In this document: positions 1-5,089 of the stretch, piece by piece
Layout: every line of letters starts with the position of its first letter
How positions within the stretch are numbered: position 1 is the stretch's first letter
The notes under the pieces: model-generated
Told to the model about the DNA's origin: nothing
Database searches by the model: none
Seen by the model: the letters and a program-made list of their open reading frames with translations, nothing else
Position numbers and translations under genes: made by a program
NCBI GenBank assembly: GCA_964393115.1
Contig: CAYMST010000324.1
Location: 1 to 5,089, forward strand
Direction: 5' to 3'
Source of the DNA: CAYMST01 sp964393115
GTDB lineage: Bacteria; Bacteroidota; Bacteroidia; Cytophagales; Cyclobacteriaceae
Length of the DNA: 5,089 nt

Positions 1-113
1 TGAAATTGGCAGACATGCCCTCCTGTCTCGAGGGTGGAGAGTTCGGCATAAAGTACATATGGAGCTCGTATGTACCTAACCGCTCCGTGGAGGTTCGAAT
101 CCTTCCCCTACAG
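1..113 (+). tRNA. tRNA-Leu-like RNA with nominal GUC anticodon and giant variable arm (5' end outside window)
   Basis: The fold can be read directly. The D-stem 3' strand is CAT (14-16) facing TG (1-2) plus one base upstream of the window, around the loop AAATTGGCAGA (3-13) with the conserved GG. The anticodon stem CCCTC (18-22) / GAGGG (30-34) is five perfect pairs around loop CTGTCTC (23-29), which has U33 and anticodon GTC at 25-27. The T-stem is 89-93/101-105 with canonical loop TTCGAAT (94-100). The acceptor 3' strand CCCTACA is 106-112, discriminator G113, and no CCA is encoded. The D-loop and the TG...CGT bases flanking the variable arm match tRNA-Leu, but GUC is an Asp anticodon, position 37 is U instead of a purine, and G73 is not the Leu discriminator. 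The variable region (35-88) is about 54 nt instead of roughly 10-24. It folds as GAG/CTC (37-39/83-85), CGG/CCG (44-46/80-82) and a perfect 7-bp hairpin (53-59/69-75). A tRNA-like identity is fairly sure; amino-acid identity and function are open. It could be a decayed tRNA or an allo-tRNA-like species. Confidence 0.7.
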
Positions 114-140
114 CACTTAATTTAGTCAATGTTATTTAAG

Positions 141-166
141 GCCAATCAAGATGATTGGCTTTTTTT
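141..166 (+). terminator. Rho-independent terminator of the tRNA-like gene
   Basis: An 8-bp perfect stem, GCCAATCA (141-148) and TGATTGGC (152-159), encloses the loop AGA and is followed by seven T (160-166). It sits 28 nt after the RNA 3' end and before the fadD leader, so it most likely ends the tRNA-like transcript and isolates it from fadD. Confidence 0.85.
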
Positions 167-187
167 ATATCTTCTTTTCAGACGTTC

Positions 188-219
188 ATTGTCTTTTTCC
201 AACCTTTCAGATAGATTTA
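188..219 (+). promoter_or_regulatory. Candidate Bacteroidota-type promoter for fadD
   Basis: ATTG (188-191) and TAGATTTA (212-219) are 20 nt apart. This fits the Bacteroidota primary sigma pattern TTG - about 19-23 nt - TAnnTTTG with one mismatch at the last -7 base. It lies downstream of the tRNA terminator and about 43 nt before the fadD start, which leaves a leader without a Shine-Dalgarno sequence, as is usual in this phylum. It was identified by pattern only. Confidence 0.45.
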
Positions 220-243
220 GACGTTAAAACCTCTAAACGTTAA
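217..243 (+). repeat. 16-bp-period direct repeat YTARACGTTAA in the fadD leader
   Basis: TTAGACGTTAA (217-227) and CTAAACGTTAA (233-243) share nine of eleven positions, including the complete ACGTTAA, and repeat at 16 bp. The first copy overlaps the end of the candidate -7 element, and a third AGACGTT occurs at 180-186. The placement suits a regulator-binding site for fadD. The regulator is unknown, and in AT-rich DNA chance is a real alternative. Confidence 0.3.
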
Positions 244-262
244 TCCTTTTTAATACATTGAT

Positions 263-1948
263 ATGAAAAATTTTCCTTGGCACGCAAGCTATCCCCAAGG
301 CGTACCACACGAAATAAATCCAGATCTATACAGCTCCCTTTCTGCCCTATTCGAAGAATGTACGCATAAATATAGTGATGAAATCGCATTCGAAAACATG
401 GGTAAAGCACTCACCTTTAAGCAAGTAGACGACTTGAGTAATGCTTTTGCAGCTTATTTAATGAATGAGGCGGAGTTAAAAAAGGGGGACCGCATCGCTA
501 TTCAAATGCCAAATCTCCTGCAAAACCCCATCGCTATTATTGGCTCACTGAAGGCCGGCTTGGTAGTCGTTAATACCAACCCGCTGTATACACCAGCCGA
601 GATGAAACACCAGTTCAATGATTCCGAAGCATCAGCCATCGTAATCTTAGCAAACTTCGGCATTAACCTTCAAAAAATATTGTCCGAAACCCAAATAAAA
701 ACAGTGATCGTTACCGAAATTGGGGACATGCTAGGCGGACTAAAGGGATCAATAGTCAACTTTGTAGTTAAAAAAGTAAAGAAAATGGTACCCGACTACA
801 GTCTACCTAATGCCATTTCTTTTAAGACAGCACTAAAAAAAGGAAAAGGACATGAAGTAGATTTACCTGTTCTTGAAGGACAAGACCTGGCTTTCTTACA
901 ATATACAGGAGGGACCACCGGAGTTTCCAAAGGTGCGATGCTCACGCATCGTAATATGATCTCCAATGTAGAGCAAAGCTGTGCCTGGTTTAAAAGTAGT
1001 CTCCAAGAAAATACGGAAACAGTCATTACTGCTCTTCCCCTCTACCATATTTTCGCGCTTACTGCGAATTGTCTACTTATGATGAAAATGGGAGCCAAAA
1101 ATGTGCTCATCACTAATCCTAGAGACATGCCAGCCTTTATGAAGGAACTCTCAAAACATAAGTTTTCTGTCTTTACGGCTGTAAATACGCTCTTTAATGG
1201 TATGATGAACCAAGAGGCTTTCGCTAAACTTGATTTCTCACACTTCAAAATATCTGTAGGAGGTGGAATGGCCGTACAAAAAGCTGTTGCTGAAAGATGG
1301 AAGGAAATGACTGGTGTACCCATTGCTGAAGGATATGGGCTTACCGAAACGTCTCCTGTTCTCTGTTGTAATCGCATAGACGGAAACGAGAGAATTGGCA
1401 CCATTGGCCTACCTCTTCCAAGCACAGAGATTAAATTACTAAACGATGAGGGTGAAGAAGTAGCAGTTGGAGAAGCTGGTGAACTATGCGCTAGAGGACC
1501 ACAGGTGATGAAGGGATACTGGAATCGCGAGCAAGACACAAAGGATGTATTCGTTGGTGAATTCTTCAAAACAGGTGATATCGCTGTAACTGATGCAGAA
1601 GGGTATTTTAGGATCGTAGACAGAAAAAAGGAAATGATACTAGTGTCTGGATTTAACGTCTACCCTAATGAAGTAGAAAACGCCATCGCTTCGAACGACA
1701 AAGTATTAGAGGTAGGTGTGGTAGGTGTGCCTGATGCCAAATCAACTGAAGCAGTAAAGGCATTCGTGGTAAAAAAAGATGACTCACTAACCGAAGAAGA
1801 ATTGAAAGCGTTTTGCAAAGACTGTTTAACAGGTTATAAGCGTCCAAAATATGTCGAGTTCAAAAAAGAACTACCGAAATCAAACGTCGGTAAGATATTA
1901 AGACGTATCCTTAAGGAGGAAGACGCAAAAATCAATAGATACGTGTAG
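263..1948 (+). CDS. fadD: Long-chain fatty acid-CoA ligase FadD
   Basis: This acyl-CoA synthetase of the ANL adenylating superfamily converts a long-chain fatty acid, ATP and CoA into acyl-CoA, AMP and pyrophosphate, feeding beta-oxidation or phospholipid synthesis at the cytoplasmic side of the inner membrane. Motifs appear in order: the P-loop YTGGTTGVSKGAMLTHRN at residues 214-231; PLYHIFAL 259-266; VGGGMAVQ 332-339; the adenylate-binding GYGLTETSP 357-365; TGDIA 437-441 with the ATP/hinge segment and fatty-acyl signature around DRKKEMILVSGFNVYPNEVE 453-472; and PKSNVGKILRR 538-548 with catalytic Lys544. At 561 residues it equals E. coli FadD in length, and as remembered it aligns almost end to end without gaps, from the N-terminal YPQGVPHEINPDLY stretch to the C-terminus. 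The ATG at 263 is chosen because the E. coli-like N-terminus begins there. No Shine-Dalgarno is visible. It stands alone, with a terminator before and a hairpin after. The gene appears intact. Substrate chain length cannot be read from sequence. Confidence 0.95.
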   Translation: MKNFPWHASYPQGVPHEINPDLYSSLSALFEECTHKYSDEIAFENMGKALTFKQVDDLSNAFAAYLMNEAELKKGDRIAIQMPNLLQNPIAIIGSLKAGLVVVNTNPLYTPAEMKHQFNDSEASAIVILANFGINLQKILSETQIKTVIVTEIGDMLGGLKGSIVNFVVKKVKKMVPDYSLPNAISFKTALKKGKGHEVDLPVLEGQDLAFLQYTGGTTGVSKGAMLTHRNMISNVEQSCAWFKSSLQENTETVITALPLYHIFALTANCLLMMKMGAKNVLITNPRDMPAFMKELSKHKFSVFTAVNTLFNGMMNQEAFAKLDFSHFKISVGGGMAVQKAVAERWKEMTGVPIAEGYGLTETSPVLCCNRIDGNERIGTIGLPLPSTEIKLLNDEGEEVAVGEAGELCARGPQVMKGYWNREQDTKDVFVGEFFKTGDIAVTDAEGYFRIVDRKKEMILVSGFNVYPNEVENAIASNDKVLEVGVVGVPDAKSTEAVKAFVVKKDDSLTEEELKAFCKDCLTGYKRPKYVEFKKELPKSNVGKILRRILKEEDAKINRYV

Positions 1949-1954
1949 ACAATG

Positions 1955-1983
1955 ATCATCCGGTTGTGTTCCAGCCGGATGAT
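1955..1983 (+). terminator. Hairpin after fadD, possible weak terminator
   Basis: A stem of up to 11 bp (1955-1965 with 1973-1983, core ATCATCCGG / CCGGATGAT, one G-T wobble) encloses the 7-nt loop GTGTTCC and starts 7 nt after the fadD stop. The following bases (GTCACTTCCCTTTA) are pyrimidine-rich but lack a real T-run. It may end transcription inefficiently, protect the mRNA 3' end, or need Rho. Confidence 0.5.
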
Positions 1984-2009
1984 GTCACTTCCCTTTAGTT
2001 CTCCTGCAA

Positions 2010-2024
2010 TAGCTTTCAAAGCTA
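2010..2024. repeat. Tight 7-bp inverted repeat
   Basis: TAGCTTT (2010-2016) and AAAGCTA (2018-2024) are perfect inverted copies around one central C. The spacing is too tight for an RNA hairpin, so if meaningful it would be a DNA-binding dyad. It lies 62 nt past the fadD stop and 226 nt before the next start. Confidence 0.3.
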
Positions 2025-2142
2025 ATATTCAAACCATCCATCACACCCTTTTCATGCTTTGATCTGGTAATCTGTACCACAAACACTTCAATTCATACCT
2101 ATGATCTAGCCTCTCAAAGAAGTAAAAAAACAACACTTCACA

Positions 2143-2164
2143 TTCGATTCGTCCAAAAATCGAA
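2143..2164. repeat. 7-bp inverted repeat with 8-nt spacer
   Basis: TTCGATT (2143-2149) and AATCGAA (2158-2164) are perfect inverted copies separated by CGTCCAAA. It could be an RNA hairpin or an operator upstream of the lipoprotein gene, and its position about 90-110 nt before the start would allow either. No T-run follows. Confidence 0.3.
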
Positions 2165-2189
2165 GCTGGCAGTCATAAATCTAATCTCC

Positions 2190-2199
2190 GTGATATCAC
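2190..2199. repeat. 10-bp perfect palindrome GTGATATCAC
   Basis: The palindrome GTGATATCAC lies about 52 nt upstream of the lipoprotein start codon, where a promoter or operator is expected. A perfect 10-bp palindrome can arise by chance. It is listed because it is one of three dyads in this short region. Confidence 0.25.
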
Positions 2200-2250
2200 C
2201 TAAGCGCAAACCGTAAATTGCTTTAGAATAAATTAAACTTTTAAACAGTC

Positions 2251-4230
2251 ATGAGAGGTATTGTAACAGTTTTGTTTTTAGGACTTACACTATTTAGTTG
2301 TGTAGATGAAAATATAAAGGATGATGTCCCATCATCACGAGAAAATCTGAGTGATTTAGAAAAGTCCATGTCCAATGCACAGGGCTTTAACTTTAAGACA
2401 TCCATGCAAACAACACTAAAGGTTGTTGATAACTACTCTAATAAACTAGCCAGGTTTGATCTTTATTTTGAAGACGATGGTGTAAAACACCACATTGGTA
2501 CTTATGGGTCTTCTGATGACCTCACCATAACACTCAATTTACCTCAATATATAGATGAGGTCATTGTAAGACGAAAAGGGTTGGCCAACACGGAGGAAAA
2601 AGTCGTATCCGTTGCGGAGTTTCAGCAAAACATCATCGAATTTAATGAATCTGAAAGTTCAAGTGCAAGACTATCTGGTACTCAAAACTGTACCGATCTA
2701 CTATACGCTGTCAACTCACAAGGCGGCTTTTGGTCCATAGATCTTACCGACGGAAACTATACAGAAATCCAATTCCCTAACTTACAGGGAGGTGGTTCGA
2801 TTGCAAACGCTCTTGATCAGGAAAATAATAGAATGTACTACAATGTGAACAATACATTATATTACTATGATCTGGTAAACGAAACTTTCCATACCGCGTT
2901 CACTTCTAACCCATTTAATGGTAGCTACCCTAGACTTGCCTACAAGGATGGCTATTTCTACATGGGTAACAATGGCCCAACGATGTATAAAGTCAATGCC
3001 ACTACAAATGTGGTAGAAGAAACTTATACTGTATCAGGTTTTGTGAATAGCACATCAGGTGGTGACTTAGCCTTCGATTCAGAAGGAACCCTATTCCTCG
3101 CTTGTTTTTCCGGGCTTTACAAATTCACCGAGTTCAACGGTTCTAATGCGACCATCGTAAGAGTGAGTGCAGAAAATTTCCCTTTTCAATTAACTTCAAT
3201 GGCTATTGATAGAGAAGATAATATTTATGTAGGAACGAATGATGCTAACTCCAACCTCATCAGGATCAGTAAAACGGATGGAGCTTACGAAATAGTCAAA
3301 ACATACAACCATAAAATCAATGACCTCACCGCAGTAAAATGCTCTGTTGAAGATTTAGCCAACACAGATACCGATAATGATGGTGTACCAGATGTAATAG
3401 ATGATTTCCCCAACGATCCTGAGATCGCTTACGTCACTTACACTCCATCTGAACTTGGACAAGGCAGTTTCGCTTTTGAGGATCAATGGCCTATCAAGGG
3501 TGATTATGACTTTAACGACTTAGTCATCCGCAACCGATTTGTTACTTATCTCAGCCCAGCAAATGAAGGGGTAAAAATTGATATTGAGCTAACTGTAGAA
3601 GCTGTAGGTGCAGTATTTGAAAATGGATTTGGTTTTAAATTCCCATTCCATCCTGACTCAGTAGAGTCAATAACCGGTCAAAACCTTAGTAGAGGAATTA
3701 CATCAGCTAATGCTAAAGGGTTAGAAACAGGACATGCCAGTGATGAGGCAGTCGTCATTGCGTTTGAAAGTGCCAAGGATATAACGAATGATCCTAATAC
3801 TCAATTCGTAAATACGGTAGATGAAAATTCGTATGTAACTCCTGGTGTCGTAACCTTAGAAATATCATTTACCTCTCCGATGCCGGCGAACGAAATATCC
3901 GGAATCCCTTTTGACCCTTTTATTTTCATCGATCAGGATAGAGGACGAGAAGTACACTTAATAGATACTCCTCCAACTGCATTAGCGAACCAAACATTGC
4001 TAAACACGCAGGATGACAGATCAGAAAACAGCAAGTACTACGTGTCTGACAATAACCTTCCTTGGGGAATATATGTCTATCATAAATTCAGGTACCCAAA
4101 AGAAGGGCAGAGAATTGATGAAGGCTACAACCGATTCGTAGATTGGGGAACAAGCCAGGGAAGTAGCTATACAGATTGGTATAAGGATAATAGCGGATAT
4201 CGAAACACCTCGAAATTGTTTATCAGATAA
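2251..4230 (+). CDS. LruC domain-containing surface lipoprotein with propeller-like central region
   Basis: This is a lipoprotein precursor: a short hydrophobic signal followed by lipobox LFSC puts the lipidated Cys at residue 17. The mature end C-V-D-E resembles the acidic export signals of Bacteroidota surface lipoproteins, so outer-membrane surface exposure is inferred. Residues about 45-135 form a small beta-rich domain typical of LruC-family N-termini. Residues about 143-365 contain five or six repeats of strand patterns such as LLYAVNSQGGFWSIDL, RMYYNVNNTLYYYDL and NIYVGTNDANSNLIRIS, suggesting a beta-propeller; Cys147 and Cys364 flank it and could bond. A calcium-binding thrombospondin type 3-like motif, DTDNDGVPDVIDDFPNDP, occupies 373-390. 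The LruC domain (DUF4842 type) follows with FEDQWP (409-414), GDYDFNDLV (417-425) and the family's C-terminal YPKEG, DWY and GYRN (615-651). The ATG at 2251 gives a correct signal peptide. LruC domains are named after a Leptospira lipoprotein and have no established biochemical role. The gene is intact and monocistronic by its terminator. Confidence 0.9.
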   Translation: MRGIVTVLFLGLTLFSCVDENIKDDVPSSRENLSDLEKSMSNAQGFNFKTSMQTTLKVVDNYSNKLARFDLYFEDDGVKHHIGTYGSSDDLTITLNLPQYIDEVIVRRKGLANTEEKVVSVAEFQQNIIEFNESESSSARLSGTQNCTDLLYAVNSQGGFWSIDLTDGNYTEIQFPNLQGGGSIANALDQENNRMYYNVNNTLYYYDLVNETFHTAFTSNPFNGSYPRLAYKDGYFYMGNNGPTMYKVNATTNVVEETYTVSGFVNSTSGGDLAFDSEGTLFLACFSGLYKFTEFNGSNATIVRVSAENFPFQLTSMAIDREDNIYVGTNDANSNLIRISKTDGAYEIVKTYNHKINDLTAVKCSVEDLANTDTDNDGVPDVIDDFPNDPEIAYVTYTPSELGQGSFAFEDQWPIKGDYDFNDLVIRNRFVTYLSPANEGVKIDIELTVEAVGAVFENGFGFKFPFHPDSVESITGQNLSRGITSANAKGLETGHASDEAVVIAFESAKDITNDPNTQFVNTVDENSYVTPGVVTLEISFTSPMPANEISGIPFDPFIFIDQDRGREVHLIDTPPTALANQTLLNTQDDRSENSKYYVSDNNLPWGIYVYHKFRYPKEGQRIDEGYNRFVDWGTSQGSSYTDWYKDNSGYRNTSKLFIR

Positions 4231-4261
4231 TAGGTCTAAGCAAATATGCAGTACCAAATAG

Positions 4262-4289
4262 CACCCGCACTTTGTGTGGGTGTTTTTTT
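4262..4289 (+). terminator. Rho-independent terminator of the LruC lipoprotein gene
   Basis: The stem CACCCGCAC (4262-4270) / GTGTGGGTG (4274-4282) has nine pairs with one G-T wobble, a TTT loop and a seven-T tract (4283-4289). It starts 31 nt after the lipoprotein stop codon and separates this gene from the secreted protein downstream. Confidence 0.92.
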
Positions 4290-4599
4290 ATAGACGTAAC
4301 CGTACATCAAGAAAAACAGTAGCCAAACACCAGAAAAAGTCCTGATATCTGCTATTTCAAAAAGAACGATAAATTGCTAATTGAATAAAGCGTTAACATT
4401 GCATTAACCTTTAAAAATAACATTCAAAAAACATAAAACGCCTCATATATTAGTCCAAGCTAATAATTTAGGAAATCGGTTACTCAACCCTTATCCGGTG
4501 ATTAATATGTACATCAACCCTATTTTATTACAGCGATTTGATTTTTACTAAACAATAAAAACTAAATCTGTAAACAATCAATAACTTAATAAATAACAA
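4290..4599. other. Gene-free region upstream of the secreted protein gene
   Basis: No coding sequence is supported here on either strand; the region is strongly A/T-rich. It contains a tandem TTAAC pair at 11-bp period (4393-4397 and 4404-4408), an inverted repeat TATTAG/CTAATA with 6-nt spacer (4448-4465), and a candidate promoter close to the next gene. The A-rich last 20 bases before the ATG at 4600 are a typical Bacteroidota leader without Shine-Dalgarno. Confidence 0.6.
4537..4570 (+). promoter_or_regulatory. Candidate Bacteroidota-type promoter for the secreted protein gene
   Basis: TTTG (4537-4540) and TAAATCTG (4563-4570) are separated by 22 nt, matching the phylum's TTTG / TAnnTTTG pattern with a single mismatch in the -7 element. 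Transcription would start around 4575-4580 and give a short A-rich leader of roughly 20-25 nt. This is the best promoter match in the window, by pattern only. Confidence 0.55.
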
Positions 4600-5089
4600 A
4601 TGAAAAATCGTTTTACCATTTTCGCTACCGTTCTTTTGGCTTGCTTTCATTTAAAAGCGCAGAACATTAACTATGTCATCGATTTACACTCTTGGCAAGT
4701 AACCAATACGGAAGTCACCCTATGGTGGGATGCCTGGGGACAAAACAGCGACGTTGGGGCCATCAGCTTTTACGCCGAAGACGGCAGTCACACTGGTTAT
4801 GTTGGATATGAACCCATGGGTAGCCTTGTAGATTGTTACCATGCCTATGACTGTTCAAGGTTATCCGCGATTCCTTTTTGGCCAAGACAAATTAGAATTA
4901 AGGGACTTTTGCCCGGTAAAAAATATCACTTCTTAATGTCCACTTTTGAAATCGGTAACTTTCAGGAATACGACAACTCTAACACCGTCACGGTGAATAC
5001 TCCGTCTAATTGGCGCTTAGGTGATGATGAGCAATCGATTGTTGAAGAAAACAAGATGGTGCTTTCCCCCAACCCAGTGCAATCAGACT
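4600..5089 (+). CDS. Secreted protein with probable T9SS C-terminal sorting domain (3' end outside window)
   Basis: The reading frame opens at ATG 4600 and stays open for 163 codons to the window end. Residues 1-20 are a Sec signal peptide: a basic start (MKNR), a hydrophobic core and a likely cut after LKA before Gln21. There is no lipobox, so the product is soluble or surface-attached. Residues about 21-135 are beta-rich and aromatic (LWWDAWG 41-47, ISFYAEDG, LLPGKKYHFLMSTFEIG 103-119, NTVTVNTP 128-135). The stretch after LLPGKKYHF has the look of the last strands of a fibronectin type III-like fold. Cys79 and Cys85 could form a local disulfide. A short acidic linker (about 141-151) leads to NKMVLSPNPV (151-160), the usual opening of a type A T9SS sorting domain of about 70-80 residues, most of which lies beyond the window. 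The whole protein would thus be only about 230 residues. I do not recognise the family of the main domain. Confidence 0.85.
   Translation, partial: MKNRFTIFATVLLACFHLKAQNINYVIDLHSWQVTNTEVTLWWDAWGQNSDVGAISFYAEDGSHTGYVGYEPMGSLVDCYHAYDCSRLSAIPFWPRQIRIKGLLPGKKYHFLMSTFEIGNFQEYDNSNTVTVNTPSNWRLGDDEQSIVEENKMVLSPNPVQSD

Larger units (their letters stand above)
1984..2250. other. Gene-free region between fadD and the LruC lipoprotein gene
   Basis: No convincing coding sequence is seen on either strand. The stretch holds three short inverted repeats, listed separately. No good TAnnTTTG promoter was found; the nearest is TAAATCTA (2176-2183), with two mismatches and no TTG at suitable spacing. The last 20 bases before the ATG at 2251 are A/T-rich and lack a Shine-Dalgarno sequence. 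Confidence 0.6.

Noticed and set aside
1..113. tmRNA or a group I intron in the tRNA
   Set aside because: The anticodon arm is present and uninterrupted, and the D-loop is a normal tRNA-Leu one, so this is not tmRNA. The extra sequence is in the variable arm and far too short for a group I intron.
1..166. Mobile-element attachment site at the tRNA 3' end
   Set aside because: tRNA 3' ends are common integration sites, but no second copy of the 3' end sequence and no integrase gene is visible in the window.
796..1569. Two minus-strand open frames (796-1026 and 1042-1569)
   Set aside because: They lie entirely antisense to fadD, whose motifs are continuous and complete; the translations are low-complexity Ser/Pro/Thr-rich shadows with no domain or leader.
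1665..2019. Minus-strand open frames over the fadD 3' end (1665-1847 and 1834-2019)
   Set aside because: Mostly antisense to the conserved FadD C-terminus. The second would also read through the hairpin at 1955-1983, and nothing in either translation resembles a protein family.
1984..2250. Riboswitch or structured leader upstream of the lipoprotein gene
   Set aside because: The inverted repeats are short and scattered, none forms a terminator-like switch next to the start codon, and no known riboswitch core was recognised.
4021..4257. Minus-strand open frame of 78 codons
   Set aside because: It is antisense to the conserved C-terminal part of the LruC domain and has no supporting promoter or recognisable product.

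Overview
The window looks like a piece of a Bacteroidota (probably marine Cytophagales/Flavobacteriia-like) chromosome. Four things point there: moderate-to-low GC with A-rich leaders lacking Shine-Dalgarno sequences; candidate promoters of the TTG / TAnnTTTG type; a lipoprotein whose mature N-terminus starts Cys-Val-Asp-Glu and which ends in an LruC (DUF4842-type) domain; and a secreted protein whose last visible residues (SPNPV) look like the start of a type IX secretion system (T9SS) C-terminal sorting domain. All genes recognised lie on the + strand. Nothing can be assigned to species.

Layout. Positions 1-113 are the 3' part of a tRNA-like RNA; the first ~10 nt lie upstream of the window. 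Its D-loop and the bases flanking its variable arm are those of tRNA-Leu, but its anticodon loop reads GUC and its variable region is about 54 nt, far longer than in a normal class II tRNA. An intrinsic terminator follows at 141-166. A short intergenic stretch (167-262) has a candidate promoter and a 16-bp-period direct repeat. Next is fadD (263-1948), a long-chain fatty acid-CoA ligase with the length and motifs of the E. coli enzyme, followed by a hairpin. A 267-bp gene-free region (1984-2250) holds three short inverted repeats. A 659-residue LruC-domain lipoprotein follows (2251-4230), closed by a strong terminator (4262-4289). After another gene-free stretch of about 310 bp with a good candidate promoter, a secreted protein starts at 4600 and runs off the window end.

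The genes appear to be separate transcription units: each is bounded by hairpins or terminators and long intergenic regions, so no operon is supported. FadD would work at the cytoplasmic face of the inner membrane, activating exogenous fatty acids. The two downstream products are envelope or secreted proteins of unknown role, and their adjacency is the only hint of a link. The most unusual item is the tRNA-like RNA at the left edge.
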